64,000 nucleotides of DNA from Candidatus Nanosynbacter sp. HMT-352 (GCF_022819345.1 NZ_CP089288.1:248001-312000), one strand, 5' to 3'. Positions 30,713 through 40,678 are shown, counted from the stretch's first letter. Translations and numbers: made by a program. Notes: generated from the sequence alone by a model not told the origin.

Positions 30713-31891
30713 GTGAATGAACAACTGAGTAAACAATTAGACGAGCAGCCATATACATCATTTGATGATCGATATCTATCTACTCAGCTATTAACTCCGA
30801 GAAGTGATATAGCAGAGAAAAGAGGTGTTAAGCGAGAACCCTTATTAGGGTCAGGGAAGCTTTGTGACATAAAAAGTGTGTACGAAAAGTCAGATAAGAC
30901 GTTTGATGATATAGCGGAGGCTGCTAAATCTGTTGCAGAGCTTATCCGTGAAACACTTTATTTTAGGTCTACAGATCGTGACTCGCGAGAACTTAACGCA
31001 GATAATATCGCTAAAGATGAAGTTGCTAACTGTTATGGGCATACAATCGTTGCGTCTGAGTGTTTGGAAGAATTAAATATTGAGCACTTTATTAGTTATG
31101 CTAATCAACACACGTTCATTACTTTATTTGATCGTGAGAGTGATAGGTCGTTTATAATAGATGTTTTGACAGAGGAGTTGCGCTGTGAAATGACTGACGC
31201 CATTGGCTTTGATGGAATAGATCCAGCTGAGCAGTTGTATTATGGTGAACTCAGAGCTAATAGTACTTTATATACAGATTTATTATTGCAGAAATTGCCC
31301 TCGTCCGTTAATAGAAGTGATTTTGTAGCTCGACGAGAATGGTTGATGTTCTCGGATGGTATGAAATATCGAGATGGCTACGGAAGAAATGCACGACTAC
31401 AGATGCTTACTCTGCTGTCCATTCCAGGTAGATTATTATTGCTAGATGAATATAATGCTCGAATTGATCAGTTGAATGGGCGATATAAAGAGGCTGCGGA
31501 TAAAATAGTAGACTTGTCTGGTATATATTTGGATGTTGATTCTCGGAATGATTTGAAAGAAGCGGATAAATTATGTAGAGAATTAATAAAACAAGGCAGT
31601 GGTGATTTGGCTGTTCAAGTAGCGTCCGTGGTAAATGATAGTTTGTTGTCGGGAGATCCTTCAAAGAACAGGCTGTTTCTGCCTGATGTTATACGTAAAG
31701 TAGCTAAACATGATAGGGATATTAACTTATTAAATGAGGCAATTAGGTTGTATAAGGAAATTATCAATAGTAAACCTAAGTATGATAGCTTGGCTGTGGG
31801 GAAGTTAAGGGCTGCCGAAAAGTTACTGAGGTCTATGAAGGCTGCTGGTGCGATTGTGTGCGATGCTACCTGTGATAAAATTAGTGAATAA
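30713..31891 (+). CDS. Protein with transglutaminase-like Cys-His-Asp arrangement
   Basis: 392 aa. Starts with GTG; no Shine-Dalgarno but a -10 ends 8 nt upstream. Residues 100-152 contain ANCYGHTIVASECL (C107), NQHTFITLFD (H133) and SFIIDV (D150), the order and spacing of the Cys-His-Asp triad in transglutaminase-like/NlpC-like hydrolases. The C-terminal half (240-385) is helical and repeat-like (YKEAADKIVDLSGIYLDVDS, LLNEAIRLYKEIINS), resembling TPR-type helices. No signal peptide, so probably cytoplasmic. Could be a peptidase, a deamidase or an inactive scaffold. AGA/ATA-rich. Confidence 0.55.
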   Translation: MNEQLSKQLDEQPYTSFDDRYLSTQLLTPRSDIAEKRGVKREPLLGSGKLCDIKSVYEKSDKTFDDIAEAAKSVAELIRETLYFRSTDRDSRELNADNIAKDEVANCYGHTIVASECLEELNIEHFISYANQHTFITLFDRESDRSFIIDVLTEELRCEMTDAIGFDGIDPAEQLYYGELRANSTLYTDLLLQKLPSSVNRSDFVARREWLMFSDGMKYRDGYGRNARLQMLTLLSIPGRLLLLDEYNARIDQLNGRYKEAADKIVDLSGIYLDVDSRNDLKEADKLCRELIKQGSGDLAVQVASVVNDSLLSGDPSKNRLFLPDVIRKVAKHDRDINLLNEAIRLYKEIINSKPKYDSLAVGKLRAAEKLLRSMKAAGAIVCDATCDKISE

Positions 31892-31912
31892 ATATCTAAT
31901 AAAAGGAGTTTT

Positions 31913-32389
31913 ATGGTAGCGAAATCTACTGAGTCAAAAAAACCAACAAATAAGGACGTAAAAGCAGCGAAAACATCAGCTAAAAAACTAACTGCTAATA
32001 GTATTAAAACAGTCACGAAAGTTGCCGCCATCAAAGAAAAGAAAATTGTAAGTGCAGCTATAAAAGATACTCATATGGGTGGGTTTGTAAACTTTATTCG
32101 CGAGCAAGGTGTTGTTGGTTTGGCTGTAGGTTTGGCAATTGGTACTGCAGCTGGTGATACGGTTAAAAAGTTAGTGACGGCATTTATTGACCCGTTAGTG
32201 CAGTTGATCGTTGGCTCTCAACAAGGATTGCAATCAGCTTCATTTACGGTTGAAGTTGCTGGACGTAAAGGTGAGTTTTTATACGGCGCGTTCGTTAGCT
32301 CGTTAATTACGTTGATAGCCGTTGCATTTGTTGTATATGCAATCGTTCACTTCTTTAAACTCGATAAATTAGACAAGAAAAAGGACTAA
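31913..32389 (+). CDS. mscL: Large-conductance mechanosensitive channel MscL
   Basis: 158 aa. Homopentameric membrane channel that opens on osmotic downshock. The MscL core starts at about 55 (GGFVNFIREQGVVGLAVGLA) with the first pore helix IGTAAGDTVKKLVTAFIDPL, then a periplasmic loop and the second helix (SSLITLIAVAFVVYAIVHFF), ending in a charged KLDKLDKKKD. The first 50 residues are an extra Lys/Thr-rich cytoplasmic arm. Good Shine-Dalgarno (aaaggagtt). It ends 3 nt before the convergent pyrH stop. A remnant of a second copy lies at 33165. Confidence 0.88.
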   Translation: MVAKSTESKKPTNKDVKAAKTSAKKLTANSIKTVTKVAAIKEKKIVSAAIKDTHMGGFVNFIREQGVVGLAVGLAIGTAAGDTVKKLVTAFIDPLVQLIVGSQQGLQSASFTVEVAGRKGEFLYGAFVSSLITLIAVAFVVYAIVHFFKLDKLDKKKD

Positions 32390-32392
32390 ACC

Positions 32393-33097
32393 TTAACTAA
32401 TAAGTGTGCCTACTGATTCTCCGCGGGTTGCGCGGAGAATATTTCCGTCTGTAAGCAAATCACAAATTACGACTGGAATATGCTCGTCCATTGCTAGTCC
32501 AATTGCCGCCTTATCCATAACGGCAATGTTAGGATTTGTTAGGGCTTCTTGGTAAGATAAATGATCAATTTTTACGGCGTCAGGGAATTTCATAGGATCT
32601 TTATCATAAACTCCGTCGACTTTCGTTGTTTTAACCACGGCATCACACTGCATTTCCAGTGCTAGATTTAATGCCGCAGTATCAGTAGTCAGAAATGGTC
32701 GACCGGTGCCACACGCCACGATTACGATGCGGTTTTTCTTAATATGGCTAATGGCGCGTCGGAAAGTATAGTGGTCGATAAATTGATTCACTTCGACTGT
32801 GGACAATGCGCGAGTTGGCAGCCCTGCGTCATTTAATACGTCCGCCAGTGCAATGGCATTCATAAGTGTAGAAAGCATCCCGATATTATGAGCAGAAACA
32901 GGTTGGATTCCGTGACCGATGATTTGATTACCACGAACGTAATTGCCGCCACCAACCATAATTACAATTTCAGCCCCGTCGTCCAGCGCTGGCCGAATTT
33001 GTTCGGCAATCCAGCGAGCGCGTTTTGGGTCAAAGCCGCTGGCGAATTCGCCTTGAAGTTGTTCACCTGATAATTTGAGTAGGATGCGTTTTGTCAT
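32393..33097 (-). CDS. pyrH: Uridylate kinase
   Basis: 234 aa. Phosphorylates UMP to UDP, an essential pyrimidine step. Amino acid kinase fold: LLKLSGEQLQG at the N-terminus, MVGGGNYVRGN near 48, ACGTGRPFLTTDTAALNLA near 128 (UMP site) and VKTTKVDGVYDKDP near 155. Full length. TATGAT (33114-33109) lies 11 nt before the ATG with the palindrome ACACTAGTGT between. Fits with nrdAB downstream in nucleotide metabolism. Confidence 0.96.
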   Translation of the reverse strand: MTKRILLKLSGEQLQGEFASGFDPKRARWIAEQIRPALDDGAEIVIMVGGGNYVRGNQIIGHGIQPVSAHNIGMLSTLMNAIALADVLNDAGLPTRALSTVEVNQFIDHYTFRRAISHIKKNRIVIVACGTGRPFLTTDTAALNLALEMQCDAVVKTTKVDGVYDKDPMKFPDAVKIDHLSYQEALTNPNIAVMDKAAIGLAMDEHIPVVICDLLTDGNILRATRGESVGTLIS

Positions 33098-33164
33098 GAC
33101 ACTAGTGTATCATAGCGCGCTTGAAAAATAACATAAATGCAAAAGGGAGGCGGCAGTGTAATAC

Positions 33165-33227
33165 GAATTGCGATTTGCTATACAAATATTCGTTTTTTAA
33201 GTTAGACAAACTAGACAAGAAAAAGCT
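33165..33227 (+). pseudogene. 3' remnant of a second mscL copy
   Basis: Reading 33193-33225 gives FFKLDKLDKKK, identical in all 11 residues to the C-terminal stretch of MscL (coded at 32351-32383) but with synonymous differences at several codons. Bases upstream (from about 33165) also line up with the second MscL helix with small gaps. No intact frame extends upstream. The synonymous differences mean a second copy was under selection before decaying. Confidence 0.6.
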
Positions 33228-33292
33228 AAGACGCTTACGTTTGCTATTTTACTTTCTCCTATCTACAATGTGAGTATAAAGGAGAGAGTAGT

Positions 33293-35839
33293 GTGAAAGA
33301 TGGAGTTCGGCGGCCGGGCTATTTACGTAGATCGCAAGAACCTGGCAGTAGTCATTTATTGAGTCGAAATATTGAAAGACCCAGTCAACCGTCGTATAGT
33401 TATGGTGAACCGCCCGAACAGAGGCGACAGCGTTTAAAAGAATTGCGGGAACGGTACAGTAAACTACCGGAAACTCCTTTTGCTGACTATGATCTTGGTG
33501 ACAAAAAACTACCTGCATATAAGCACAAAGCAGAGATATTAGACACATTATCGGAAAGTAAAATATCCTGGCTGTGCGGACCGACGGGTAGTGGTAAAAC
33601 GACACAAACCGCTCAGTATGCACTGGAGCGGTTTGATCGTGTCGTGGTGTTGATGCCGCGGCGGGTTATCGTCGATAATGTTACTGAATATGTCGAGAAG
33701 AGTTTGCGTGAACAGCTTGGCGAACAATATCCTAATCACTTGGTGGGCAAGATTCACGGACGTGCCACTGAAGCGACGCCGGACACTAGGCTCTGTTTCA
33801 TGACTCCAGCAACGTTTACGAAAAAGTTGGAACAATTTTCTAGCGACTGGCAGGACGAGAAGACGCTTATCCTGGTTGATGAAATACATGAAGCCAATTT
33901 GGAGATGGAATTTGCTACCGCTCTGGCGGCAAAATCGATAGAGAATACCGGCAAATGGCATATGGCTTTTTCTAGTGCCACGCCTGACACGGAAGCTTCT
34001 CAGGCGATGTACGAAGATATTAACGGATCAGAATTGCCAGTCGTAACCATTGAGGGTCGGCCGCATGATATTGATATTGAAGAAGATAAGGTGAATACCG
34101 TATCCGAAGCCTACCTTGAATATGGTAAGGACTCGAAAAAATCACTAATCTTTGTTGAAGGTGTGAGGAGTATTGATGAGACCATTACGTCAATCAAACG
34201 TCATACTCGCCATCAATCCGGGAAAATACGATTTTTCAAACTACATTCTGGCATATCAGAAGCTGCGCGCCGAGAGATTTTTACTGCCAAACCAGCAGAA
34301 GATGAGTCGTTTGTCATCGTTTCTACCTCGGCTGGACAGTCTGGCATCACCATCCCTGAGGTTGACTTGGTGTTGTCAAATGGACTGACGAAGAGTAAAG
34401 AAATTGGTGAAGAGGGCACGGAGGGGTTGCCACCTCGATTGTGTACTCAAGCAGAGCTGATGCAGCAGGCGGGGCGGGGCGGTCGTGATATTGATGGCGC
34501 TAAGTTTGTATTGGCTCGTCCGATATCTTACGATAAGATTTATTTGCCAGATGAGCTGAAAGGATTTTATGATATTGCGTCCCGTGAACAGCATATTCCA
34601 CCGGAGATATATCACACGAATATTGTGCGCAACGTCTTGTCGGCTATCCATCTGAATGGTGATTTTGAGGATCTGAACCGATACCTGATGCATCCTGTTG
34701 CTAGTAAAAAAGTTATTCAAGAGTCGTACGATTTACTGGAAACCCTGGAAGCAATTGATGGAGAGGGGCAGATCACAAAAATTGGTGAGTTTATGGATAG
34801 TTTACCATTGTCGCCAGAACTTTCTCGGTCATTAGCAGAAATGATTAAGAATGGGGGAAGCTTACGTGAAGTGTTGGCATTATCGGCCATGGCAGCCTCC
34901 GTCTCGGGTGGTGGCTTTGCTGCCTGGCATCAACCAAAGGAATTGTTCCAGGAATTTGTCAGCCCCGATACAACAGATGACTTTTTTGCCGAATACGATG
35001 CTTTTTTGAAAACCAGAGAGATTTATGACGGCTGTCGTACTGACAATGACGTCTACCTGACTAATGGTATTGATCCCAATAAGGCGGATAATATTCACTA
35101 TCAATTTAGTAAAATATGTCGGCGCCTGTCGGTTAATCCAAACGATATCGACATGGGTGAACTAAACAGCGAGGAAAAACACAATATATCGGTGGCTTTG
35201 GTGCGCGGGTTTCAGGAATTATTGTATGTCAAAACTGGTAGTCGGCGCATTGGACGAACAACGGTTAATCAATACAAGAATGTTCATACTGGCGAACGTG
35301 GTATTTCTGAGTATGAAATTAGTTCGCACAGCTTAGTGCGACGTATGGGCTCGGAGGCGTTGAAGTTGGCCCTGGCTTTACCGTGGTGGTATGATACGCG
35401 TGATGGTCGTCGATACACGCTCAACACAATTTTACCAGTAACCAAGAATCAAGTTGCTCAAGCCTTGAGTAGCAGCGCTGTGTCTGAATCTCTTGGTGAT
35501 AGAGTTGCTCCTAATGGTGACTTGGTTCGTGTGACGCGGCCGAAAGTCGGCTCGCTGATACTCGGTCCAGAGCGGCAGCAAAAAATCCCCGCCATAACAG
35601 ATGAGCAAATCGCGCTGATAGTGGACGCAATGAAAAACAAGGCTAATAAACAAGTAAGAGTATTGTTTGATTTACAACATCAGCGAGTTATCACCAAGGG
35701 TCAATTGCATCAGGTCCTAGACGGGTCTGCGGTAAATAGTCACAATGTCCATGAGGCGGAGGCTAAGGTTTGGGCTGAAGTGCAGAATGTGTTAACGAGC
35801 GAGCAGCAAGAAGCTTTTTATGGTCAGATAAACAGATAA
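33293..35839 (+). CDS. DEAH-box helicase (HrpA/HrpB-like)
   Basis: 848 aa. ATP-dependent RNA (or DNA) helicase. Walker A GPTGSGKT at 96-103, DEIH at 196-199, SSAT motif III near 227, and QQAGRGGRD motif VI near 395, in the usual order. After the RecA pair comes a helical HA2-like region (about 470-560) and a 250-residue C-terminal extension without a recognised domain. GTG start with AAGGAGAG upstream at 33280. Close to HrpA/HrpB in layout, but the C-terminus differs, so no symbol is given. Role likely in RNA remodelling or ribosome-linked decay. Confidence 0.85.
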   Translation: MKDGVRRPGYLRRSQEPGSSHLLSRNIERPSQPSYSYGEPPEQRRQRLKELRERYSKLPETPFADYDLGDKKLPAYKHKAEILDTLSESKISWLCGPTGSGKTTQTAQYALERFDRVVVLMPRRVIVDNVTEYVEKSLREQLGEQYPNHLVGKIHGRATEATPDTRLCFMTPATFTKKLEQFSSDWQDEKTLILVDEIHEANLEMEFATALAAKSIENTGKWHMAFSSATPDTEASQAMYEDINGSELPVVTIEGRPHDIDIEEDKVNTVSEAYLEYGKDSKKSLIFVEGVRSIDETITSIKRHTRHQSGKIRFFKLHSGISEAARREIFTAKPAEDESFVIVSTSAGQSGITIPEVDLVLSNGLTKSKEIGEEGTEGLPPRLCTQAELMQQAGRGGRDIDGAKFVLARPISYDKIYLPDELKGFYDIASREQHIPPEIYHTNIVRNVLSAIHLNGDFEDLNRYLMHPVASKKVIQESYDLLETLEAIDGEGQITKIGEFMDSLPLSPELSRSLAEMIKNGGSLREVLALSAMAASVSGGGFAAWHQPKELFQEFVSPDTTDDFFAEYDAFLKTREIYDGCRTDNDVYLTNGIDPNKADNIHYQFSKICRRLSVNPNDIDMGELNSEEKHNISVALVRGFQELLYVKTGSRRIGRTTVNQYKNVHTGERGISEYEISSHSLVRRMGSEALKLALALPWWYDTRDGRRYTLNTILPVTKNQVAQALSSSAVSESLGDRVAPNGDLVRVTRPKVGSLILGPERQQKIPAITDEQIALIVDAMKNKANKQVRVLFDLQHQRVITKGQLHQVLDGSAVNSHNVHEAEAKVWAEVQNVLTSEQQEAFYGQINR

Positions 35840-35858
35840 CGAGTGTATAATAGATAGT

Positions 35859-36401
35859 ATGAGTAAGCCGAAAAAGATTTTATGGGTGGATTTGGAGATG
35901 ACTGGACTAAATCCAGTACGTGATGAGATTTTGGAAGTGGCGGCGATTGCGACGGATTGGAATTTTAAGGAAATTGCGACGTACGAAGGAATTGTGCGCC
36001 ACGATTCGGAAAAGCTGGCTAAGCTGTTAGATCGAAATGCTGGTTTTTGGAATGATCATCCGGAAGCGCGACGCGGGCTGGAGGAGCAGAATGAATCGGG
36101 CAAGCCTTTGGCGGAAATAGAACGCGAATTATTGGCGTTTTGTGATGAGCATTTTGCGGGTGAAACGAAGATTTTGTTAGCAGGCAATTCAATCCATCAG
36201 GATCGTCGATTCATTGACCAATGGTGGCCAATGTTGTCAAAAAAACTACATTATCGTGTGCTGGATGTGAGCGCATGGAAGGTGGTGTTTGAAGGTAAAT
36301 ACGGTAAGAAATTCGCCAAGCCAGAAGATCATCGAGCACTGGAAGACATCCGCGGCAGCATTATGGAACTTGAATATTATTTGAAAAAGGTAAAGGTATG
36401 A
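35859..36401 (+). CDS. orn: Oligoribonuclease
   Basis: 180 aa. Degrades 2-5 nt RNAs, finishing RNA decay begun by RNase J and PNPase, both in this window. DEDDh exonuclease: WVDLEMTGL (D, E) at the N-terminus, LLAGNSIHQDRRFIDQWWP near 108-126, and EDHRALEDI (H, D) near 163. Length is usual. TATAAT (35846-35851) ends 7 nt before the ATG. Overlaps the next gene by 4 nt. Confidence 0.95.
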   Translation: MSKPKKILWVDLEMTGLNPVRDEILEVAAIATDWNFKEIATYEGIVRHDSEKLAKLLDRNAGFWNDHPEARRGLEEQNESGKPLAEIERELLAFCDEHFAGETKILLAGNSIHQDRRFIDQWWPMLSKKLHYRVLDVSAWKVVFEGKYGKKFAKPEDHRALEDIRGSIMELEYYLKKVKV

Positions 36402-36736
36402 CACATAAACAATTTGAAGAATTTATCCTAAGCTTGCCGGGCGTATGGCTGGATTATCCATTTGGCGAGGATGTTGCGGTGTATAAATTTGGTAGAGATA
36501 ATGACGGTGCAGGGAAAATGGTGGCGTTGGTGACGGAAGGTTCAAAGCCGCTCAGAGTAAGCCTAAAATGCGATCCGTTGTTGGCGCAGAATTTACGAGA
36601 AAAGTACGAAACGGTTTTACCAGGCTATCACTTAAACAAGAAACATTGGAATACAATTATTTGTTCAGGTCAATTGACCGACGAAGAGGTCTTTGATCTG
36701 GCGAGGCTGAGCTATCGATTAGTCTCGGAAGCTTAA
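36398..36736 (+). CDS. MmcQ/YjbR family protein
   Basis: 112 aa. Recognised by ILSLPGVWLDYPFGEDVAVYKFG at the N-terminus, LRVSLKCDPLLAQNLREKY in the middle and GYHLNKKHWNTI near 78, the usual YjbR pattern of a double-wing fold. Biochemical role is unknown; members are called putative DNA-binding. Coupled to orn by ATGA overlap, and its stop overlaps the convergent gene by 4 nt. Confidence 0.87.
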   Translation: MTHKQFEEFILSLPGVWLDYPFGEDVAVYKFGRDNDGAGKMVALVTEGSKPLRVSLKCDPLLAQNLREKYETVLPGYHLNKKHWNTIICSGQLTDEEVFDLARLSYRLVSEA

Positions 36737-37344
36737 TCTGCTTTAATGATTTGATTGATCTGCTTCTGAATATTCTCTAAATCGCCAGCAGTTTTTACTA
36801 GCCATTCGCGCATCTTTTTTGACTTGGTAGACTTGTACACCTTTTTCATCATGTTGATTGTATCTGTTATTTGCACATTCATCTCATGGGCATAGGTAAT
36901 ATCCAATTGCGTATTCAGAAGAGCTTCGTCCAATTTTTTCTCTAATTTTTCTGACGGATCTAGAGCGAGGATGTCCTTCCGTTTCTCCTTATAATTGATG
37001 CCGGTTGCTTGAAGCGCTTCGCCCATTGAGGCATCCGCAGTGGTCAGCACTGCAACCAGAGAACTATTGGTGGTTTGTAAGCTGGTTGAGCGGAACTTAT
37101 TATTGTATTTTTTGGAAATGGTGAGCAGCTTATTAACGCGCGCCGCAACTTGTGACGGGTTGGCGTTTGGCATAGAATCTTGTGAAAAAACGAATATCGC
37201 GATCAGGGTTATCAAGCCGATAAAACTCAAAATAGCGATGATGATTTTGGTTTTTTTATCAAAACCTTCCGCTGGCGGAGGTGTGGCAATTTGATTCAGA
37301 TAATCGATACCTTGAGGTTGGTTATTCAAATTGTCAGGATACAT
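36733..37344 (-). CDS. Unknown membrane-anchored protein
   Basis: 203 aa from ATG 37344. Residues 1-32 polar, one transmembrane helix at about 34-54 (IIIAILSFIGLITLIAIFVF), then an all-helical extracytoplasmic domain (NPSQVAARVNKLLTISKKY, MREWLVKTAGDLENIQKQI). I choose 37344 over the ATG at 37362 because its -10 (TTAAAT) ends 6 nt upstream and the longer form would contain the promoter. Function unknown. It is divergent from dnaG across 53 nt. Confidence 0.7.
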   Translation of the reverse strand: MYPDNLNNQPQGIDYLNQIATPPPAEGFDKKTKIIIAILSFIGLITLIAIFVFSQDSMPNANPSQVAARVNKLLTISKKYNNKFRSTSLQTTNSSLVAVLTTADASMGEALQATGINYKEKRKDILALDPSEKLEKKLDEALLNTQLDITYAHEMNVQITDTINMMKKVYKSTKSKKMREWLVKTAGDLENIQKQINQIIKAD

Positions 37345-37350
37345 ATTTCT

Positions 37351-37379
37351 ATTTAACCACAAACAATAACAGAGGTAAA
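37351..37379 (-). promoter_or_regulatory. Promoter of the 203-aa membrane protein
   Basis: TTTACC (37379-37374), 17-bp spacer, TTAAAT (37356-37351), 6 nt to ATG 37344. Overlaps the dnaG upstream region, whose TATAAT is at 37386-37391. Confidence 0.6.
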
Positions 37380-37397
37380 GAGTGATATAATAAAAAT

Positions 37398-39131
37398 ATG
37401 AATGATGCCAAAGAAGAAGTGCGGGCGCGGCTGAACATCGAGGATGTGATTGGTGAGTATGTTCAGTTGAAGCGAGCGGGGCGCAACTTGAAGGGTTTAA
37501 GTCCGTTTACCGATGAACGAACCCCAAGCTTTATGGTCAGTCCAGAAAAGCAGATTTGGCACGATTTTTCTTCTGGAAAAGGTGGCGATATTTTTACGTT
37601 TGTGATGATGGTGGAAGGAATGGATTTTCGTCAATCACTGGAACATTTGGCTCGGAAGGCGGGCGTTGATCTGACTTTGTTTTCTAATGGCGACGGACGA
37701 ACGGCCAAGCGTCGCGCCAGGGCTAGGGAAGCGCTGAAGCTGGCTGCCAATTTTTATCAGCAGAATTTGGTAAAAAATTCGACAGCGTTAAATTATGTGG
37801 TTAAAAAACGGCGATTAAATCGTCAAACAATTGGTGATTTTTTGATTGGCTATGCGCCGGAGAATGGCGACACGCTGACGAAAGCATTGGAAAAAAGAGG
37901 ATTTTCTAGGCAGGAATTGGCGGACGCTGGCTTGTCGAATAGGTTTGGTGGCGATTTGTTCCGCGGGCGAATGATGGTGGCGTTGAGTGACGGCAATGGC
38001 GAGGTTGTGGGATTTACGGGCAGAATTATTCGTGACGATCCGCGCGCGCCAAAATACTTGAACACGCCGCAAACGCTGTTATTCGATAAATCGCGACATA
38101 TTTTTGGTTTACACCAAGCCAAAGAAGCGATTCGAAAAAGCGATGTGGCGGTGATTGTTGAGGGCAATTTGGATGTAATTAGCAGCCATCAAGCGGGCGT
38201 CAAAAACGTGGTTGCGACATCTGGAACGGCGATGACGACGCAACATTTGAAGTCGCTTAGTCGATTGGCGGGGCGGATTCGCTTGGCGTTTGATGGCGAT
38301 CGAGCGGGAGTTAACGCGACGGAACGCGCTATCAATTTGGCGCAGGAAGTCGGCGTGGAATTGGAAGTCGTGAGTTTGCCTGATGGCGTCAAAGATCCAG
38401 ACGAATTGATCCAAAAAGATCCAGCGCTTTGGCAAGCGGCGATTGACCAATCTCAGCCGGCGGTGGATTGGGTGATTGCTAGGTACGCGGAAATGGAGAA
38501 TTTGAAGTCGGCGGAAGGCAAGCGGCGATTTTCGACCATTGCACTGAGGATTGTCCGAGGCTTGAAAGATCCGGTGGAACAAGAGCATTATCTGTCGGTA
38601 ATTTCTGAAAAAACTGGCGCGTCAATTACCGCACTGAAGGCGAAATTGTCGAATGAAAAAGTCGCTGAACATCAATTGAAAAAGGCGAAAATTGAAAAAG
38701 AAAAACCGACTCCGGTTCAGGATGAAACTGAGGATATGCTGGCGGGGTTGGCGGCGAGTGAAAAATCTGTGCGGCGTTGGTTGGCGGCGGTTTCTGGCGA
38801 AATGTTGGATGATGACAACGCGCGGCAGTTGATTGGCTATTTGCGGAAGAATCCAGACGCGGATTTGGGCGAGGTTCCGCTGGACTTGCAAAAAATCGAA
38901 CAGTATGTGAAAATAGTACAGTTGAAAAGTGAAAGTCGTTACGCCAATTGGGAGCAAAAAAGCTTGGACGAAGAGATGGCTCGGCTAGTCAGACAGATAA
39001 CAATCAAACATCGCGAAAACAAAAAGAATCAATTATTAACGCAGCTTAGAGAGGCCGAGGCGTCGGGCGATGAGGTTTTGTCTCAGAATTTACGCCAGAG
39101 CTTAAATAATCTGATTAAGGAGAAAATGTGA
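37398..39131 (+). CDS. dnaG: DNA primase DnaG with degenerate zinc domain
   Basis: 577 aa. Makes RNA primers for replication. The N-terminal domain keeps the CHC2 fold ([13 protein letters not shown] and [13 protein letters not shown]), but all four zinc ligands are lost: S35, T38, D56 and S59 stand where Cys, His, Cys, Cys normally sit. The TOPRIM core is intact with [10 protein letters not shown] near 260 and LAFDGDRAG near 298. A C-terminal helical part that would bind DnaB follows. TATAAT (37386-37391) ends 6 nt before the ATG (leaderless). Overlaps rpoD by 4 nt, the classical dnaG-rpoD order. Confidence 0.95.
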   Translation: MNDAKEEVRARLNIEDVIGEYVQLKRAGRNLKGLSPFTDERTPSFMVSPEKQIWHDFSSGKGGDIFTFVMMVEGMDFRQSLEHLARKAGVDLTLFSNGDGRTAKRRARAREALKLAANFYQQNLVKNSTALNYVVKKRRLNRQTIGDFLIGYAPENGDTLTKALEKRGFSRQELADAGLSNRFGGDLFRGRMMVALSDGNGEVVGFTGRIIRDDPRAPKYLNTPQTLLFDKSRHIFGLHQAKEAIRKSDVAVIVEGNLDVISSHQAGVKNVVATSGTAMTTQHLKSLSRLAGRIRLAFDGDRAGVNATERAINLAQEVGVELEVVSLPDGVKDPDELIQKDPALWQAAIDQSQPAVDWVIARYAEMENLKSAEGKRRFSTIALRIVRGLKDPVEQEHYLSVISEKTGASITALKAKLSNEKVAEHQLKKAKIEKEKPTPVQDETEDMLAGLAASEKSVRRWLAAVSGEMLDDDNARQLIGYLRKNPDADLGEVPLDLQKIEQYVKIVQLKSESRYANWEQKSLDEEMARLVRQITIKHRENKKNQLLTQLREAEASGDEVLSQNLRQSLNNLIKEKM

Positions 39132-40090
39132 GCGACGATATCACGACGAAGCCAGTAAACTTAAACGAAGATGATGATTTTGATCCAACGCTTATAGACG
39201 AAGAAGAATCGGAAGATTTGGATTCGTTGACAACTGGACAATATTTGGACGACGTGTCGGATGACTCGGTCAGGTTGTATCTGCGGGAAATCGGTAAAAT
39301 TCCACTACTTAGCGCTGAAGAAGAAATGGACTTGGCGCGCCGAATTGTTGAAGGCGATAAAAAGGCCAAGGATAAGATGGCTGAGGCGAATATGCGTTTG
39401 GTGGTGTCAATTGCTAAGCGTTATTCTGGTCGTGGTTTGGACTTTTTGGATCTGATTCAAGAGGGAAATACTGGACTTTTGCGTGCGGTTGAAAAGTTTG
39501 ATCCAGATAAGGGATTTAAGTTTTCGACTTATGCGACTTGGTGGATTCGTCAGGCAATTACGCGTGCGATTGCTGATCAAGCGCGAACGATTCGTATTCC
39601 AGTTCACATGGTAGAAACAATCAATAAATTGCTGCGTACTCAGCGACGAATGACTCAGGAATTGAACCGTGAGCCGACAATTGAAGAATTGTCTAAAGAG
39701 TTGGATATGGAGCCAGAGAAAATTGAATATGTCATTAAGATTAAGCAAGACATTTCTTCTTTGGACGCTGGTGTTGGTCGTGACGGTGAAGATGACGATT
39801 CAGTTTTGCAAGATTTTATCGTTGACGAAGATACGGTTTCGCCAGAAGATTCCGCTTCAAATCAATTGTTAAAAGAGCAAGTTCAGGAAATTCTATCAAG
39901 TTTGAGTGATCGCGAGCAGAAAATTGTTCGAATGCGTTTTGGTTTGGACAATGGAAAAAACCACACTTTGGAAGAAGTTGGTCAGGAGTTTGCGGTTACG
40001 CGTGAGCGAATTCGTCAGATTGAAGCTAAGGCGCTAGCGAAACTTCGCAAACACAAAGACGCGAAAAAACTTTACGAATATCTGGATTAA
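39128..40090 (+). CDS. rpoD: Primary sigma factor RpoD/SigA
   Basis: 320 aa. Region 1.1 is reduced to an acidic 50-residue leader ([19 protein letters not shown]). Regions 1.2-4.2 are complete: [56 protein letters not shown] (2.3-2.4), and [18 protein letters not shown] (4.2 helix-turn-helix). Conserved 2.4 and 4.2 residues agree with the TTGACA/TATAAT-like boxes throughout the window. GTG start inside the dnaG stop (GTGA). Confidence 0.97.
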   Translation: MSDDITTKPVNLNEDDDFDPTLIDEEESEDLDSLTTGQYLDDVSDDSVRLYLREIGKIPLLSAEEEMDLARRIVEGDKKAKDKMAEANMRLVVSIAKRYSGRGLDFLDLIQEGNTGLLRAVEKFDPDKGFKFSTYATWWIRQAITRAIADQARTIRIPVHMVETINKLLRTQRRMTQELNREPTIEELSKELDMEPEKIEYVIKIKQDISSLDAGVGRDGEDDDSVLQDFIVDEDTVSPEDSASNQLLKEQVQEILSSLSDREQKIVRMRFGLDNGKNHTLEEVGQEFAVTRERIRQIEAKALAKLRKHKDAKKLYEYLD

Positions 40091-40678
40091 TTAACACTGT
40101 TCGGGTGATTTACAAAAATGGACGTCGTGAGTTGCGGCGTCTATTTTTTGATGTAATTGCTCAAGGCTGCCGTCGTTAATGATGAAATAATCAGCAATAG
40201 CAATTGGTCCACCTTTTTCCAAATTCTCGATTTCTGACCAGTCGCGCTGATCAACTTCGTGCGGTTGCATTGGGCGCTCTATGCGCTTAGCCATTCGTTG
40301 ATAACGGAGGTATTTCGGCGTAACAATAGCAATAACGACAACTTGTCCAGGAAATTCGTGCTTAAGGAATTTATATTCACTCCAAGTGTATAATCCGTCC
40401 AAAACGATTTTATTTTGCCCAGCGTTTATTAAATCGTGGATGTTTTTTATGACGCGTTTGATTACGAAATCTTTGCCTTCGCGGCGGCGAATCTCTTCCC
40501 GAAATTGTTGTTGATTGTCCCAAGTTTTTTCAATTCCAGCCTCATCCATGGCTTTATAAATAACGCCACCGAAGTAAATTTTTGGAAATCCTTTTTCTGT
40601 CAAATATTCGACAGCCGAACTTTTGCCGCTGCCCGCCAATCCAACCAGGGCGATAATTTTTGCGTATGGTTGTGTCAT
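40091..40678 (-). CDS. P-loop nucleotide kinase-like protein
   Basis: 195 aa. P-loop VGLAGSGKSSAVEYL near 12, DGLYTWSEYKFLKHEF near 95, RMAKRIERP near 128. Similar to dephospho-CoA kinase-like or AAA_18 kinases, but key family motifs are not clear, so substrate is unknown. TAAAAT (40690-40685) ends 6 nt before the ATG. The stop directly abuts the rpoD stop (convergent). Confidence 0.8.
   Translation of the reverse strand: MTQPYAKIIALVGLAGSGKSSAVEYLTEKGFPKIYFGGVIYKAMDEAGIEKTWDNQQQFREEIRRREGKDFVIKRVIKNIHDLINAGQNKIVLDGLYTWSEYKFLKHEFPGQVVVIAIVTPKYLRYQRMAKRIERPMQPHEVDQRDWSEIENLEKGGPIAIADYFIINDGSLEQLHQKIDAATHDVHFCKSPEQC

Noticed and set aside
38109..38588. 159-aa minus-strand frame inside dnaG
   Set aside because: Low-complexity His/Arg-rich peptide opposite a real gene.
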